A DNA stretch of 64,000 bases from an uncultured Paracoccaceae bacterium (GCA_947503965.1 CANNFU010000003.1:124001-188000); one strand, 5' to 3'; shown: positions 52,873 through 62,495, counted from the stretch's first letter. The notes: generated by a model not told the origin, from the letters alone. Made by a program: numbers and translations.

Positions 52873-53835
52873 CTATTCTTCCTTCAAGGGGCGTGACAGC
52901 AGGGCGTTTAGCGCGGTTGGCACGTCGGTTTCGCCGTCAGTCAGGTCTGCCACAACCCTGCAGATTGGCATATCAAGATCAAGCTCTTTGGCCAGTTGGC
53001 GCACTGCCCGGGCGGTTGCGGCCCCTTCGACGGTTGTGCCCGCATCAAAGTCCTCATTCCGCCCCAGCGCCAAGCCATAGCGATAATTGCGCGATTGTTC
53101 TGACGTGCAGGTCAGCACAAGATCGCCAAAACCCGACAAGCCCGCCAACGTATCAGGTTGCGCCCCCAGTTTCCGTGCCAATCGCTGCATTTCAGGAAAG
53201 CCGCGGGTGATCAGCGCCGCGCGTGCGCTTTCACCCAATTGTGCCCCGATTGTCACGCCAGAGGCGATAGCCATCACGTTCTTCAGCGCCCCGCCCAGCT
53301 CGGCCCCGATTGTATCGGTCGTCCGGTAAAGCCGCATTGCTGTTGTGGATAGCGCGGTTTGAAGGATTGCCCCGCCTTCATCATCCGCGCAGGCGATCGT
53401 CAGTGCAGTGGGCAGGCCCCGTGCAATATCCGCAGCAAAGCTGGGGCCGGTCAGCATTGCAGCAACGGCCCCGGGCACCAGATCGCGGATCGTGCTTGCC
53501 GGGCCTGTCATGCGGGTCAGGTCGATCCCTTTGCAGCAGGCCACCAGATATTTGCCGTCCAATTGTGCCGCGTGGGCCATCAGGAAGTCACGCAAGGTCT
53601 GCGCCGGGATCGCCAGTAGGATGATATCGCAGGCGAAAAGCGGCTCTAATGCGGCTGAAAACAACATGTTTTCCGGCAACACCACCCCCGGCAATCGCGG
53701 GTTTTTGCGTGTCGTCTGCATCGTGGTCACCGCATCTGGGTTGCGCGCCCATAGCGTGATGTCATTGCCATCCCGCGCCAGCGCAACGCCCAGCGCAGTG
53801 CCGAATGCCCCGCCTCCTGCGATCCCGATCTTCAC
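52873..53835 (-). CDS. gpsA: Glycerol-3-phosphate dehydrogenase [NAD(P)+]
   Basis: Makes sn-glycerol-3-phosphate from dihydroxyacetone phosphate for phospholipid synthesis. 320 residues from GTG 53835, giving the standard start [19 protein letters not shown] with the nucleotide-binding [26 protein letters not shown], and [19 protein letters not shown], with the catalytic lysine, follow. The GTG overlaps the tsaD stop by four bases. The upstream in-frame extension overlaps tsaD and was rejected. Confidence 0.95.
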   Translation of the reverse strand: MKIGIAGGGAFGTALGVALARDGNDITLWARNPDAVTTMQTTRKNPRLPGVVLPENMLFSAALEPLFACDIILLAIPAQTLRDFLMAHAAQLDGKYLVACCKGIDLTRMTGPASTIRDLVPGAVAAMLTGPSFAADIARGLPTALTIACADDEGGAILQTALSTTAMRLYRTTDTIGAELGGALKNVMAIASGVTIGAQLGESARAALITRGFPEMQRLARKLGAQPDTLAGLSGFGDLVLTCTSEQSRNYRYGLALGRNEDFDAGTTVEGAATARAVRQLAKELDLDMPICRVVADLTDGETDVPTALNALLSRPLKEE

Positions 53836-54914
53836 GCCTTCGCCCCCTTCTTGCCTGACCCCAGCATCGGCGCGGCCCGGTCGTCCAGGGGCCATCGGGG
53901 CCTGGCAGACAGCGTCAGGTCATCCTGCTCATCGTGCATCATTCTTTCAATCCCCGCATAGGCAATCATTGCGGCGTTGTCGGTGCATAATGACAAGGGC
54001 GGTGCGACAAATGCAGTGTCTAACCCGGCGCATAGCTGAACCAATCCATCCCGAATGTTCTGGTTTGCGGCAACGCCGCCGGCGATGGCAAACGACCGGA
54101 TCGCGGGATTGGTCCTGAGATACTGACCCAGCGCCCGTTTTGTTTTTTCCACCAGCACATCAGTGACGGCGGCCTGAAATCCGGCAGACAGATCGGCCTG
54201 ATCTTGTGTGGTCAAACCGCTGCGCTGGGCCATGACACCATCACGGGCGCGCAAGATTGCCGTCTTCAGACCCGAAAATGACATATCGCACCCTTCCTGG
54301 TTCAACAGTGGACGCGGCAGGACAAACCGGTCTGGATCGCCGTGTTTTGCAGCCGACTCCACCGATGGACCACCCGGTTGCGGCAGGCCCAGAATGCGGG
54401 CTGTTTTGTCAAATGCCTCGCCCGGGGCATCATCGATTGTACCGCCAATCCGGGTATAGCTGTCATGGGCATGTACGATCAGGAACTGGCAATGCCCGCC
54501 CGATACAAGCAACATCAGATAAGGGTAAGGCAGCTGATCCGTCAGTCGCGGTGTCAATGCATGGCCTGCCAGATGGTTGACGCCAATCAGGGGCAGGTCC
54601 GTCGCGGCTGCAATCCCCTTGGCACACATTACGCCCGACAGGACGCCGCCAATCAGCCCCGGACCTGCGGTCACGGCAATGCCGTCAAGGTCGGACAATT
54701 CCAGCTTGGCCTTGGCCAACGCCTCTTCCACGCAGTAATCCAGCTTTTCGGCATGGGCGCGTGCGGCGATTTCGGGAACGACGCCACCAAAGGCTGCGTG
54801 CAACGATGTTTGCCCATGCACCACAGACGATAGGATCGTTGTGCCGCGCACGACGGCAGCGGCGGTATCGTCACAACTGCTTTCAATGCCAAGAAGCGTC
54901 AGTGGTGGTGTCAT
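53832..54914 (-). CDS. tsaD: tRNA N6-threonylcarbamoyladenosine synthesis protein TsaD
   Basis: Core enzyme placing t6A at position 37 of ANN-decoding tRNAs. 360 residues. ASKHA-fold start [16 protein letters not shown], metal residues in [15 protein letters not shown] and [14 protein letters not shown], then [11 protein letters not shown] and [16 protein letters not shown]. It is the first gene of the minus-strand row tsaD-gpsA-yciI-EVE and is divergent from hemD (67-base gap), the order seen in many alphaproteobacteria. Confidence 0.96.
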   Translation of the reverse strand: MTPPLTLLGIESSCDDTAAAVVRGTTILSSVVHGQTSLHAAFGGVVPEIAARAHAEKLDYCVEEALAKAKLELSDLDGIAVTAGPGLIGGVLSGVMCAKGIAAATDLPLIGVNHLAGHALTPRLTDQLPYPYLMLLVSGGHCQFLIVHAHDSYTRIGGTIDDAPGEAFDKTARILGLPQPGGPSVESAAKHGDPDRFVLPRPLLNQEGCDMSFSGLKTAILRARDGVMAQRSGLTTQDQADLSAGFQAAVTDVLVEKTKRALGQYLRTNPAIRSFAIAGGVAANQNIRDGLVQLCAGLDTAFVAPPLSLCTDNAAMIAYAGIERMMHDEQDDLTLSARPRWPLDDRAAPMLGSGKKGAKA

Positions 54915-54981
54915 TTGTGATCCGGTTGCGTGTTACCCCGCCGCAGGTAACACTGCCGATCAATGCAAACAATGGTGCCCC

Positions 54982-55698
54982 ATGACCCCGAGCCTGATCA
55001 TCACACGCCCCGCAGTGCAAGGTCAGGCGTTTGCGCAGGTCGTTTCTGCGCAATGGGACGGGCCGCTGGACGTGATCTTGTCGCCCATGCTCAAGATCGT
55101 TTTCCTGCCGGTTGATGATGATCTGGGCGCGGTGACGGACGTCATTTTTACGTCTGCCAATGGGGTGGCTGCAGCGGCGCAGTGTCAATTGTCCCATGTG
55201 AAACGGGCGTGGTGTGTCGGGTCGAAGACAGCTGCTTTGGCCAGTGACGCGGGTTTTGATGCGATAACCGGGCCGGGTGATGCGACCGGTCTTGCTGATC
55301 TGATCATCCAACGCGCCCCACGGGGCATTTTTGCACATATTCGTGGGGCGCATACGCGCGGCGATCTCTGCGCGCGCCTTTCAAACGCTTCGATAGCCTG
55401 CCGTGATATTGTGGCTTATGACCAAATCGCGCTTGCATTGACCCATGAAGCGCGCACCGTCCTGTCCGGCGATGCGCCGGTGATCCTGCCGCTGTTCTCG
55501 CCCCGCACGGCCCGGCTTGTTGCAGACCAGGGCCCGTTTCAGGCCCCGGTTCATGTCATCGGGATGAGCAAAGCCGTGGACGAAGCCGCAGACCCAATCG
55601 GTGCGCGGAGCGTGACAATTGCCTCTCAACCCACCGAAAATGCGATGATAGAAACGACGTCTAAGCTGCTGCGCCACCTGACACATGGTCGCGACTGA
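54982..55698 (+). CDS. hemD: Uroporphyrinogen-III synthase HemD
   Basis: Closes and inverts the D ring in tetrapyrrole synthesis for haem and, in some relatives, bacteriochlorophyll. 238 residues from ATG 54982; the open frame further upstream overlaps tsaD and has no family match. The sequence is divergent, as usual, but shows LIITRPAVQGQAFA at the start, DVIFTSANGVAAAA, WCVGSKTAALASDAGF and VILPLFSPRTARLV. The gene order hemD-mic60-hemY strengthens the call. hemC, the usual partner, is not in the window. Confidence 0.85.
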   Translation: MTPSLIITRPAVQGQAFAQVVSAQWDGPLDVILSPMLKIVFLPVDDDLGAVTDVIFTSANGVAAAAQCQLSHVKRAWCVGSKTAALASDAGFDAITGPGDATGLADLIIQRAPRGIFAHIRGAHTRGDLCARLSNASIACRDIVAYDQIALALTHEARTVLSGDAPVILPLFSPRTARLVADQGPFQAPVHVIGMSKAVDEAADPIGARSVTIASQPTENAMIETTSKLLRHLTHGRD

Positions 55699-55788
55699 AC
55701 CAGCGATAGCTTGAGGGTCGGCATGGGTCAGGATAACATGATGTGTCACCGGCCCAATGGCGGGTGAGGGCGCAAAAAGGGTGAAAAC

Positions 55789-56997
55789 GTGGCAAAACAG
55801 CCAGCCAAAGGGCGTAAGGCGCCTTCTAATTCAGGAAAACCGGCGCAAACACGTCAGAAGACTGCCGAATCGGAGGGACCAAAGAAACCTCTGGTTGATG
55901 CAATTCCTGCCGAAGTGCATACCAAACCGGCGGTTGAACAGGCTGTCGCCAAACCTGCCGTACCAGCCACGAAAAAAACCACGTCTGCAGAACCGGCGCC
56001 CGAAACACCCGCCCCGCCCGCAGCAGCGCCAGCGGCGGCACCCAAACCGCAACAGCAGAAATCAGGTATATTGCCCCTGCTTTTTGGTGGTGTGATCGCA
56101 GGTGGTATTGGTTTTGCCGTCGCGCAGGTTGCGATGCCGCAGGACACCACCAACCTGCAATCACAAATTGCAACCCAGTCCGAAGCGATTGCGGCATTGG
56201 ATGCGCAACTTCGCAATCTGCCAGAGGCTGATCTTGGCGGCATCGAAACCGCACAAGCCGCGTTGGAAACAGAAATTGAAATGATGGTCGACCAGATCGC
56301 GACGCTGGATGACCGACTGACCGCGTTGGAAAACCTGCCGCGTGGCGAAGGGACAGCATCTGTACCCGCGCTGACAGCGTATGAAGCCGAGATTGAAGCG
56401 TTGCGCGCCCAGATCAACGAGATGACGGGCATCGCGCAGACCCAATTGGACACCGCCCGCGCAGAGGCCGCCGCAATCGAGGAAAACGCCGCTGCCGCTG
56501 CGCGCGCTGCCGCAGGACGTGCAGCTTTGGCCCGGTTGCAGACAGGTATGGAAAACGGCGCACCGCTTGGCGCTGCATTGAATGATCTGCAAGACGCGCT
56601 GAGCCAACCTGTGCCGGATGCCCTGTTGGCGGCCCAGGACGGCGTGCCGACATTGGCCAGTTTGCAGGATCAGTTCCCAGAGGTTGCACGCGCCGCATTG
56701 GCCACAGCACGGCGCGAAGGTGTCTCGGGCGAGGAAACTACCGGGATCGGGGCGTTCCTGCGCAATCAGTTCGATGTCCGCTCTGTCACGCCGCAGGAAG
56801 GCACAAGCGCCGATGCGATCCTGTCACGCGCTGAGGCGGCGGTCCGCGAAGGCCGGTTGGCTGATGCGCTGGCCGAAATCAGTGCGTTGCCCGAAGTGGC
56901 CCGCGCCGAAATGTCGGAATGGCTGGCCCTGGCCGAAATGCGGGCCGATGCCATCGCAGCGGTCGATATTCTTTCAACCTCATTAAGTGATAGTTAA
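55789..56997 (+). CDS. Alphaproteobacterial mitofilin/Mic60 homologue
   Basis: 402 residues. The N-terminus (about 1-92) is Lys/Pro/Ala-rich and disordered (KPAVPATKKTTSAEPAPETPA). One membrane segment lies at about 95-113 (LPLLFGGVIAGGIGFAVA). A long coiled coil follows (about 118-255), then a C-terminal mitofilin domain (about 290-402) with FPEVARAALATARREG, GIGAFLRNQFDVRSVTP and AVREGRLADALAEISALPEVARAEMSEWL. Mic60 shapes cristae in mitochondria and intracytoplasmic membranes in alphaproteobacteria. The start is GTG 55789. Context hemD-mic60-hemY is the known bacterial arrangement. Confidence 0.87.
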   Translation: MAKQPAKGRKAPSNSGKPAQTRQKTAESEGPKKPLVDAIPAEVHTKPAVEQAVAKPAVPATKKTTSAEPAPETPAPPAAAPAAAPKPQQQKSGILPLLFGGVIAGGIGFAVAQVAMPQDTTNLQSQIATQSEAIAALDAQLRNLPEADLGGIETAQAALETEIEMMVDQIATLDDRLTALENLPRGEGTASVPALTAYEAEIEALRAQINEMTGIAQTQLDTARAEAAAIEENAAAAARAAAGRAALARLQTGMENGAPLGAALNDLQDALSQPVPDALLAAQDGVPTLASLQDQFPEVARAALATARREGVSGEETTGIGAFLRNQFDVRSVTPQEGTSADAILSRAEAAVREGRLADALAEISALPEVARAEMSEWLALAEMRADAIAAVDILSTSLSDS

Positions 56998-57008
56998 AGG
57001 CGCAACAC

Positions 57009-58457
57009 ATGCTTTGGTCATTGATTAAAATCCTTGCGTTCGTGGCAATCGTGACTGCCCTGACCTATGGCGGTACGCAATTGATGGAGGTTGATGGCGG
57101 CGCCACTGTCAGCGTGATGGGGATGGAATTCACCCTGAGTCCGCTGGAAATGGTGTTCGCCTTCGTCGCGCTGGTCGTGGCTGTGTGGCTGGGGCTGAAG
57201 CTGCTGGCGCTGATGGTGGCTACGTTCAAGTTCCTCAACGGGGATGAAACCGCGATCTCGCGCTATTTCGACCGGAACCGTGAACGCAAGGGATACGAGG
57301 CCCTTTCCGAGGGTATGATGGCCCTTGCATCTGGCGAAGGACATCTGGCACTGACCAAAGCCGCCCGCGCGGACAAGTACCTGCAACAGCCACAACTGAC
57401 CAACTTGCTGACAGCCCAAGCGGCCGAAATGACGGGTGACAGGCGCAAGGCGGAAGAGACTTATAAAAAGCTGCTCGCGGATGACAAAACCCGTTTTGTC
57501 GGCGTGCGGGGCATCATGAAGCAAAAGCTATCAGACGGAGATACCGATACGGCGCTGTTGCTGGCCCGGAAAGCCTTTGCAATCAAACCCAAGCATGAAG
57601 AAACGCAGGATGTCCTCCTGCGTTTGCAGGCTGAAAAGTCGGATTGGGTCGGGGCGCGGAAAACGCTGAACGCAAAGCTGAAATCAGGCGGCCTGCCCCG
57701 CGACGTGCACAAACGCCGCGATGCGGTGCTGGCCCTGTCCGAGGCACGCGATGTTCTTGACGCCGGCAAAACGATCGAGGCCCGCGAGGCCGCGATTGAG
57801 GCGAACCGTCTGTCGCCTGACCTGATCCCGGCGGCCGTGATGGCCGCGCGCGGTTATATCGGCGAAGGCAATGCGCGCTATGCCACCCGTGTTCTGACCA
57901 AGGCATGGAATGCCCAGCCCCATCCCGACATTGCCGCCGCCTTTGCCGAGATTGTGCCAGATGAAACAGCCGATGCCCGCCTGAAACGGTTTCGGACGCT
58001 GACCAAGACCACAGCAGATCATCCCGAAACGAAAATGCTGATGGCTGAGCTGTATATCTCGGCCGAGGATTTCCCCGAAGCCAAGCGGGTTCTGGACGAT
58101 CTGGTGGAAACCGATCCAACAGCCCGGAACCTGACCCTGATGGCCGCCATCGAACGTGGCGAAGGGGCGGACGATTCTGTTGTGCGCGGCTGGCTGACAC
58201 GCGCATTGACCGCGCCGCGGGGCCCGCAATGGATCTGCGACAATTGCCAGCATATTCATGCGGCATGGGGTGCGACCTGCAGCAATTGCGGATCGTTTGA
58301 CACGCTATCGTGGAAAACCCCACCTGCATCCGAAGTCGCAATGCCGGCCGGCACCGAGATGCTGCCCCTGATCGTGGGTCAAAAACAGGAAAATGCCGTT
58401 GCCGTTGTGGAAGACGTCGAAGAGGCTGAAGTGCTGGAGCCTCAAGCGGAAAAATAG
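57009..58457 (+). CDS. HemY-like TPR membrane protein with C-terminal zinc ribbon
   Basis: 482 residues. Two membrane segments (about 3-22 and 45-70) with HemY_N features (LSPLEMVFAFVALVVAVWLGLKL, RYFDRNRERKGYEALSEGMMALASGEG) are followed by tetratricopeptide helices (about 90-400). Near residues 406-425 a CxxC...CxxC zinc ribbon is seen (WICDNCQHIH and CSNCGSFD), similar in layout to the rubredoxin part of LapB/YciM. The name HemY comes from gene position; this is not protoporphyrinogen oxidase. A role in envelope or haem enzyme quality control is inferred. It follows mic60 by 11 bases. Confidence 0.84.
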   Translation: MLWSLIKILAFVAIVTALTYGGTQLMEVDGGATVSVMGMEFTLSPLEMVFAFVALVVAVWLGLKLLALMVATFKFLNGDETAISRYFDRNRERKGYEALSEGMMALASGEGHLALTKAARADKYLQQPQLTNLLTAQAAEMTGDRRKAEETYKKLLADDKTRFVGVRGIMKQKLSDGDTDTALLLARKAFAIKPKHEETQDVLLRLQAEKSDWVGARKTLNAKLKSGGLPRDVHKRRDAVLALSEARDVLDAGKTIEAREAAIEANRLSPDLIPAAVMAARGYIGEGNARYATRVLTKAWNAQPHPDIAAAFAEIVPDETADARLKRFRTLTKTTADHPETKMLMAELYISAEDFPEAKRVLDDLVETDPTARNLTLMAAIERGEGADDSVVRGWLTRALTAPRGPQWICDNCQHIHAAWGATCSNCGSFDTLSWKTPPASEVAMPAGTEMLPLIVGQKQENAVAVVEDVEEAEVLEPQAEK

Positions 58458-58501
58458 GTCTTTTCGGCGCTTCGACGCAGTGGTATCAGACGCCCCGGTA
58501 A

Positions 58502-58577
58502 GCCGCTGTAGCTCAGCTGGTAGAGCACGTCATTCGTAATGATGGGGTCGTAGGTTCGAGTCCTATCAGCGGCACCA
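58502..58577 (+). tRNA. tRNA-Thr (anticodon CGT)
   Basis: 76 bases with encoded CCA. Acceptor stem GCCGCTG with CAGCGGC, D arm GCTC with GAGC, anticodon stem CGTCA with TGATG around loop TTCGTAA (anticodon CGT, reads ACG), five-base variable loop, and T arm GTAGG-TTCGAGT-CCTAT. It needs t6A from TsaD, encoded 4 kb upstream. No other tRNA was found in the window. Confidence 0.95.
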
Positions 58578-58591
58578 GAGTATCCATGTCG

Positions 58592-58774
58592 TCACGACAC
58601 AAAAGACTGTATTGGGTCAGCACCTAAACTGTCTTTGTAGTTGCCATCTGTAAAGCCGGATATGACGTTTCGCCGAAACGCCTGTGCCGCGGTATTGCTG
58701 CTGATCTGCTCAATACCCCATTGACCCCGGAACATGTCGAAAAGCTGATGTGCTGCGGTTCTTCGAGTGTCGGC
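58592..58774 (-). pseudogene. Remnant of a GNAT acetyltransferase gene
   Basis: On the minus strand an open stretch reads TAAHQLFDMFRGQWGIEQIS, then SNTAAQAFRRNVISGFTDGN and, near the stop at 58594-58592, DPIQSFVS. This is the pattern of the C-terminal third of GNAT proteins (AAHxLFDxFPGxWEVxQxxxN then AxAFWRRVIxxYTGGxF then PIQRF). Nothing before residue TAAHQ in this frame continues the fold, and the place where the acetyl-CoA loop belongs reads better in another frame, so the gene is cut and frameshifted. It lies between tRNA-Thr and the P1-family peptidase gene. Confidence 0.6.
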
Positions 58775-58784
58775 ATACCCTCCG

Positions 58785-59774
58785 TCACCGGTTCATGTCC
58801 TTGTAAGTCGGCATAATGTCCCCCCTAACCGCCGAGGCTTCATAGACCCCGCGACAGATGGCCCGGCTGAGGCATACCGCGGCTGCCGCGCCGACATCAC
58901 GCATAACGTCGCGCGAGACTCCCTTTTCATCCCCCGTGGCGATGCCGAATACGAGATCGCCGTCATGCGGTGTATGGGCCGGTACAATGGCCCGCGCGAT
59001 CCCGTCATGTGCTGTGACTGCCAGCCGGTAACATTGCGTTTTTGTAAGCGGCGCGTCAGTGGCGACGATGGCGATGGTTGTGTTCATGCGGTCAGACACA
59101 TGCTGCATCATTGCCTGCTCCTTGCGGCTGGCTGCCGGAGTGACATGGCCGCTGGTTGGGTCTGGCCCAATCCCGCCAAACTCGCCATCGATCTCAAACG
59201 CAGCGGCCCAAAAGTGCCTGTCGCCGGGGGTGGTCACGCTGCCAAGGGGGTTCACCACGACCAATGCACCGACTGTCACGCCACCCGGCAACATCATAGA
59301 GGCCGATCCCAGCCCACCTTTCTGCATCCCGGCCAGTGCGCCTGTACCACCGCCGACGCTGCCAATCTCGAAATCCGTATCTGCATTCATCAGCGCTTCG
59401 CGTCCCAATGCGCGATAGGGGTTTTCGGTCCAATCCTTTTGTCCGCCATTGATCAGATCAAAGATGATCGCGCCCGGCACAATCGGCACATGCATGTCGC
59501 CAATCGCATAGCCTCGCCCCATATCACGCAGGGCGTCCGCCACGCCTGATCCTGCATCAAGGCCAAAGCCGGACCCGCCGGACAGGACAATCGCATCGAC
59601 CTGGGTCACCGTCCGGTCAGGGGCGAGCAAATCGGTCTCGCGCGTGCCCGGTGCACCGCCCATCACATGCACGCTGGCGGTGAAAGGTTTGTCAGATGTC
59701 AGCACAGTGCTGCCTGACTTCAGCAGACCATCTTGTGCGTTGCCAACTTTCAGCCTGGCCACATCCGTGATCAT
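58785..59774 (-). CDS. P1 family (S58/DmpA-like) peptidase
   Basis: 329 residues from ATG 59774; the open frame begins at 59825, inside the neighbouring SDR gene. DVARLKVGNAQD, VDAIVLSGGSGFGLDAGSGVADALR, EIGSVGGGTGALAGMQKGGLGSAS and MNTTIAIVATDAPLTKTQ are typical of this family of Ntn-like self-cleaving aminopeptidases. By my reading the segment MNTTIAIVATD is the self-cleavage and nucleophile region, with Thr in place of the Ser of DmpA. It may act on peptide amides or beta-peptides. It lies 13 bases after the SDR gene. Confidence 0.83.
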   Translation of the reverse strand: MITDVARLKVGNAQDGLLKSGSTVLTSDKPFTASVHVMGGAPGTRETDLLAPDRTVTQVDAIVLSGGSGFGLDAGSGVADALRDMGRGYAIGDMHVPIVPGAIIFDLINGGQKDWTENPYRALGREALMNADTDFEIGSVGGGTGALAGMQKGGLGSASMMLPGGVTVGALVVVNPLGSVTTPGDRHFWAAAFEIDGEFGGIGPDPTSGHVTPAASRKEQAMMQHVSDRMNTTIAIVATDAPLTKTQCYRLAVTAHDGIARAIVPAHTPHDGDLVFGIATGDEKGVSRDVMRDVGAAAAVCLSRAICRGVYEASAVRGDIMPTYKDMNR

Positions 59775-59787
59775 GTTCCGGGGTCCT

Positions 59788-60525
59788 TTAGATACAGCGC
59801 CCACCGTCCACCTCCATCGCAACACCGGTGATCATGCTGGCCTCGTCTGAACACAGGAAACAGGCCGCGTTCCCCATATCCTCGGGCGTCGAAAACCGGC
59901 CCAATGGAATGGTCGCGAGAAACTTCGCCCGCATCTCGGGCGTGTCCTCGCCCATGAAGGACGCAAGCAGCGGCGTCTCCCCCGCGACCGGGTTCAGCGC
60001 GTTGACGCGGACGCCATGCGGGGCCAGTTCCACCGCCATCGCCTTGGTCGCCGTGATCATCCATCCCTTGGAGGCATTGTACCAGTTCAGCCGGGGCCGC
60101 GGCGACACTCCGGCGGTGGACGCGATATTCAGGATCGACCCGGTTTCGCGTTCTTTGAAATGAGGCACAAAGGTGCGCGCCATCAGATACACCGATTTCA
60201 TGTTCACGTTGAAAACCCGGTCAAAATCCGCCTCACTGACATCTTCCATCGGGCTGGGCAGATGCGTGACACCAGCGTTGTTCACCAGAATATCCAGCGG
60301 CCCGGAACCCAGCACCGTCTTGGCCAGATAGTTGACCGAGGCGCCGTCGGACACATCGCAGGTTAGGGCGCGGCCGCCGATTTCATCCGCTACATGCTGC
60401 GCGCCATCAGCGTTGATATCAGCGATAATCACCTGCGCGCCTTCGGCAGCGAATTTGCGGGCGATGCCCGCGCCAAAGCCTGAGCCGCCCCCTGTGACGA
60501 TGGCCGTTTTTCCGTTCAACCTCAT
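59788..60525 (-). CDS. Short-chain dehydrogenase/reductase (SDR)
   Basis: 245 residues, classical SDR. The cofactor site is TGGGSGFG (residues 11-18), Asp36 after strand 2 (IIADIN) suggests NAD rather than NADP, NNAG is at 82-85, and the catalytic residues are Ser136, Tyr149 and Lys153 (WYNASKG). The end VDGGRCI is usual. Substrate unknown; neighbours (aldehyde dehydrogenase, peptidase, peptide importer ATPase) suggest a catabolic step on an alcohol. It overlaps the membrane protein gene by four bases. Confidence 0.88.
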   Translation of the reverse strand: MRLNGKTAIVTGGGSGFGAGIARKFAAEGAQVIIADINADGAQHVADEIGGRALTCDVSDGASVNYLAKTVLGSGPLDILVNNAGVTHLPSPMEDVSEADFDRVFNVNMKSVYLMARTFVPHFKERETGSILNIASTAGVSPRPRLNWYNASKGWMITATKAMAVELAPHGVRVNALNPVAGETPLLASFMGEDTPEMRAKFLATIPLGRFSTPEDMGNAACFLCSDEASMITGVAMEVDGGRCI

Positions 60526-61046
60526 TGTCCCGTCCCCGCTTTCCGTCCTACCCGGTAAGTGTAGAACAACGCCGCCAAAAGGCCCAGCAGACCACCGGCA
60601 TAGCTGCCCTCATGCATCGCCCCCGCCCGCAGGAACGCAACCCGGTCGATCACATCGGGCGGCAGATTGAATTGTGCGGCAAGCTCTGGCGTTGCGATCA
60701 GGGTCAGCAGGCCAAGCGTTGTGATCGCGCAAATGGCGGAGATCCCGATGACCAGCCCGATTGCGCGCACCCCGGTCCGAAAGTACCGGGCATTGCCCTG
60801 AATGCGCAGCCCAAGCGCCATCACCGGCACACCGATCACCAAGCCCATCCACCAACTGGCTGCCACGCCGACCACGGCTGCACCTAGCCGGTTGTGCAAA
60901 TCCGCAGTAATGCCGAATTGCGGGAACTTCAGCACGTGAAAATACTCCCTTGCAACCGTATAGCTGATCTGATTGTGCAGCGCCCCGTAAAGCCCCGCCG
61001 CCAGACAGGCGATGACGATCAGGAGGGGAAACAAAACCCATTTCAA
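60522..61046 (-). CDS. Integral membrane protein, function unknown
   Basis: 174 residues with about four membrane segments (4-22, 55-78, 90-115, 145-163). The loop after segment 1 has LHNQISYTVAREYFHVLKFPQFGI, and LHNRLGAAVVGVAASWWMGLVIGVPVMALG follows. I recall similar proteins of unknown role in other marine bacteria but know no function. It lies between the aldehyde dehydrogenase and SDR genes, six bases after the former, and so belongs to that operon. Confidence 0.75.
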   Translation of the reverse strand: MKWVLFPLLIVIACLAAGLYGALHNQISYTVAREYFHVLKFPQFGITADLHNRLGAAVVGVAASWWMGLVIGVPVMALGLRIQGNARYFRTGVRAIGLVIGISAICAITTLGLLTLIATPELAAQFNLPPDVIDRVAFLRAGAMHEGSYAGGLLGLLAALFYTYRVGRKAGTGQ

Positions 61047-61052
61047 CGCAAC

Positions 61053-62495
61053 TCACCCATGCCAGGCCGCGACGGTTTTCAGCGTGGAAAACCCATAAAG
61101 TGCCTCGAACCCCTTTTCCCGCCCATGCCCCGATTTGCCGACCCCTCCAAAGGGCAATTCGACCCCGCCCCCGGCCCCGTAATTGTTGATAAACACCTGA
61201 CCAGACCGCAGCGCCTTGGCCAAGCGCATCTGGCGGCCCCCATCACGGGTCCAGATGGACGCAACCAGCCCGTAATCCGTGCCATTCGCAATGCGCAGCG
61301 CCTCAGCCTCATCATCGAACGGGATGATCACCTGCACGGGGCCAAAGATTTCATCGCGCGCCAGCACATGATCTCGCGGCACATCTGCAAACAGGGTGGG
61401 AGGCACATAATGCCCCGGCGCGTCCGTCACGATTTCGCCCCTTGCAACGATGGTCAGGTCAGCGCCGCGCGCCAGAAACCCCTCCACAATCTCCTTCTGC
61501 CGGGGCGATATCAGCGGGCCGAGATTCAAGTCGTCCATCGCCGGGCCAACCTTCAGATCGCGATAGGCAGCGGCCATCCGATCCCGCACCTCATCATAGA
61601 CACCGCGGTGCACCAGTATCCGGCTCGACGCGGAACAGGTCTGCCCCGCATTCTGGATGCCCGCATTCACCAGAAACGGCAGCGCGCGATTCAGATCGGC
61701 ATCGTCGAACACCAGCTGCGGGGATTTGCCCCCCAATTCCAGCGTGACCGGGATCACATTGCGCGCAGCCGCCGCCTGTATCGCCTCCCCCGTGCGGACC
61801 GACCCTGTAAATGACATATGCTGCACCCCGGGATGCGCGGCCAGCGCGGCCCCGGCCTCGGCCCCCAGCCCGGTCACCACGTTCAACGCGCCGGCAGGCA
61901 GCCCCGCCTGCATTGCCAGCGCGGCAAAGGCCATTGCCGTTAGACAGGCATCCTCCGCCGGCTTCAGTACGCAGGCATTGCCCATGGCCAGCGCAGCGCC
62001 AACCGACCGGCCAATGATCTGCATCGGATAATTCCACGGAATAATATGGCCGGTCACCCCATGCGGTTCGCGCAAGGTATAGACGGTATAGCCATCCAGA
62101 TACGGGATCGTCTCACCGGTGATCTTGTCCGCCGCACCGCCGTAAAACTCCATATATCGGGCCAGCGCCACCACATCCGCCCGCGCCTGCGTCAGCGGCT
62201 TGCCCACATCCATGGCCTCCAGCTTCGCCAGCGCCTCGCGATGGTTCAGCACCAGAATACCCAGCCGGGTCAGGATGCGGCCACGCTCCAACGCGGTCAT
62301 CCGGCCCCAATCCCCATCGCGGGACTTCTGGGCCGCTGCAACAGCCGCATCAACGTCATCAGCGGTGCCGCGCGCGATGTTGGTGAGCAGCGCGCCATCA
62401 GACGGGTTCGTGACTTGGATCGGGGCATGGCCCCGAATCCAAGCCCCCTCGATCAAATGCGATGCTTCGGGAATATCAAACTGTTTCAACGGCAT
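61053..62495 (-). CDS. Aldehyde dehydrogenase (NAD-dependent, betaine/gamma-aminobutyraldehyde type)
   Basis: 480 residues from ATG 62495, with GGAG before it; it overlaps the ABC ATPase gene by 20 bases. ALDH signatures: PWNYPMQ near 153, GNACVLKPAEDACLT, FTGSVRTGEAI, catalytic Glu253 in VTLELGGKSPQLV and Cys287 in GQTCSASSR, and EIFGPVQVIIPFDDEAEAL. The overall type fits enzymes acting on amino-aldehydes, but substrates of this family are hard to infer. Co-located with an SDR, which may make the aldehyde. Confidence 0.9.
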   Translation of the reverse strand: MPLKQFDIPEASHLIEGAWIRGHAPIQVTNPSDGALLTNIARGTADDVDAAVAAAQKSRDGDWGRMTALERGRILTRLGILVLNHREALAKLEAMDVGKPLTQARADVVALARYMEFYGGAADKITGETIPYLDGYTVYTLREPHGVTGHIIPWNYPMQIIGRSVGAALAMGNACVLKPAEDACLTAMAFAALAMQAGLPAGALNVVTGLGAEAGAALAAHPGVQHMSFTGSVRTGEAIQAAAARNVIPVTLELGGKSPQLVFDDADLNRALPFLVNAGIQNAGQTCSASSRILVHRGVYDEVRDRMAAAYRDLKVGPAMDDLNLGPLISPRQKEIVEGFLARGADLTIVARGEIVTDAPGHYVPPTLFADVPRDHVLARDEIFGPVQVIIPFDDEAEALRIANGTDYGLVASIWTRDGGRQMRLAKALRSGQVFINNYGAGGGVELPFGGVGKSGHGREKGFEALYGFSTLKTVAAWHG

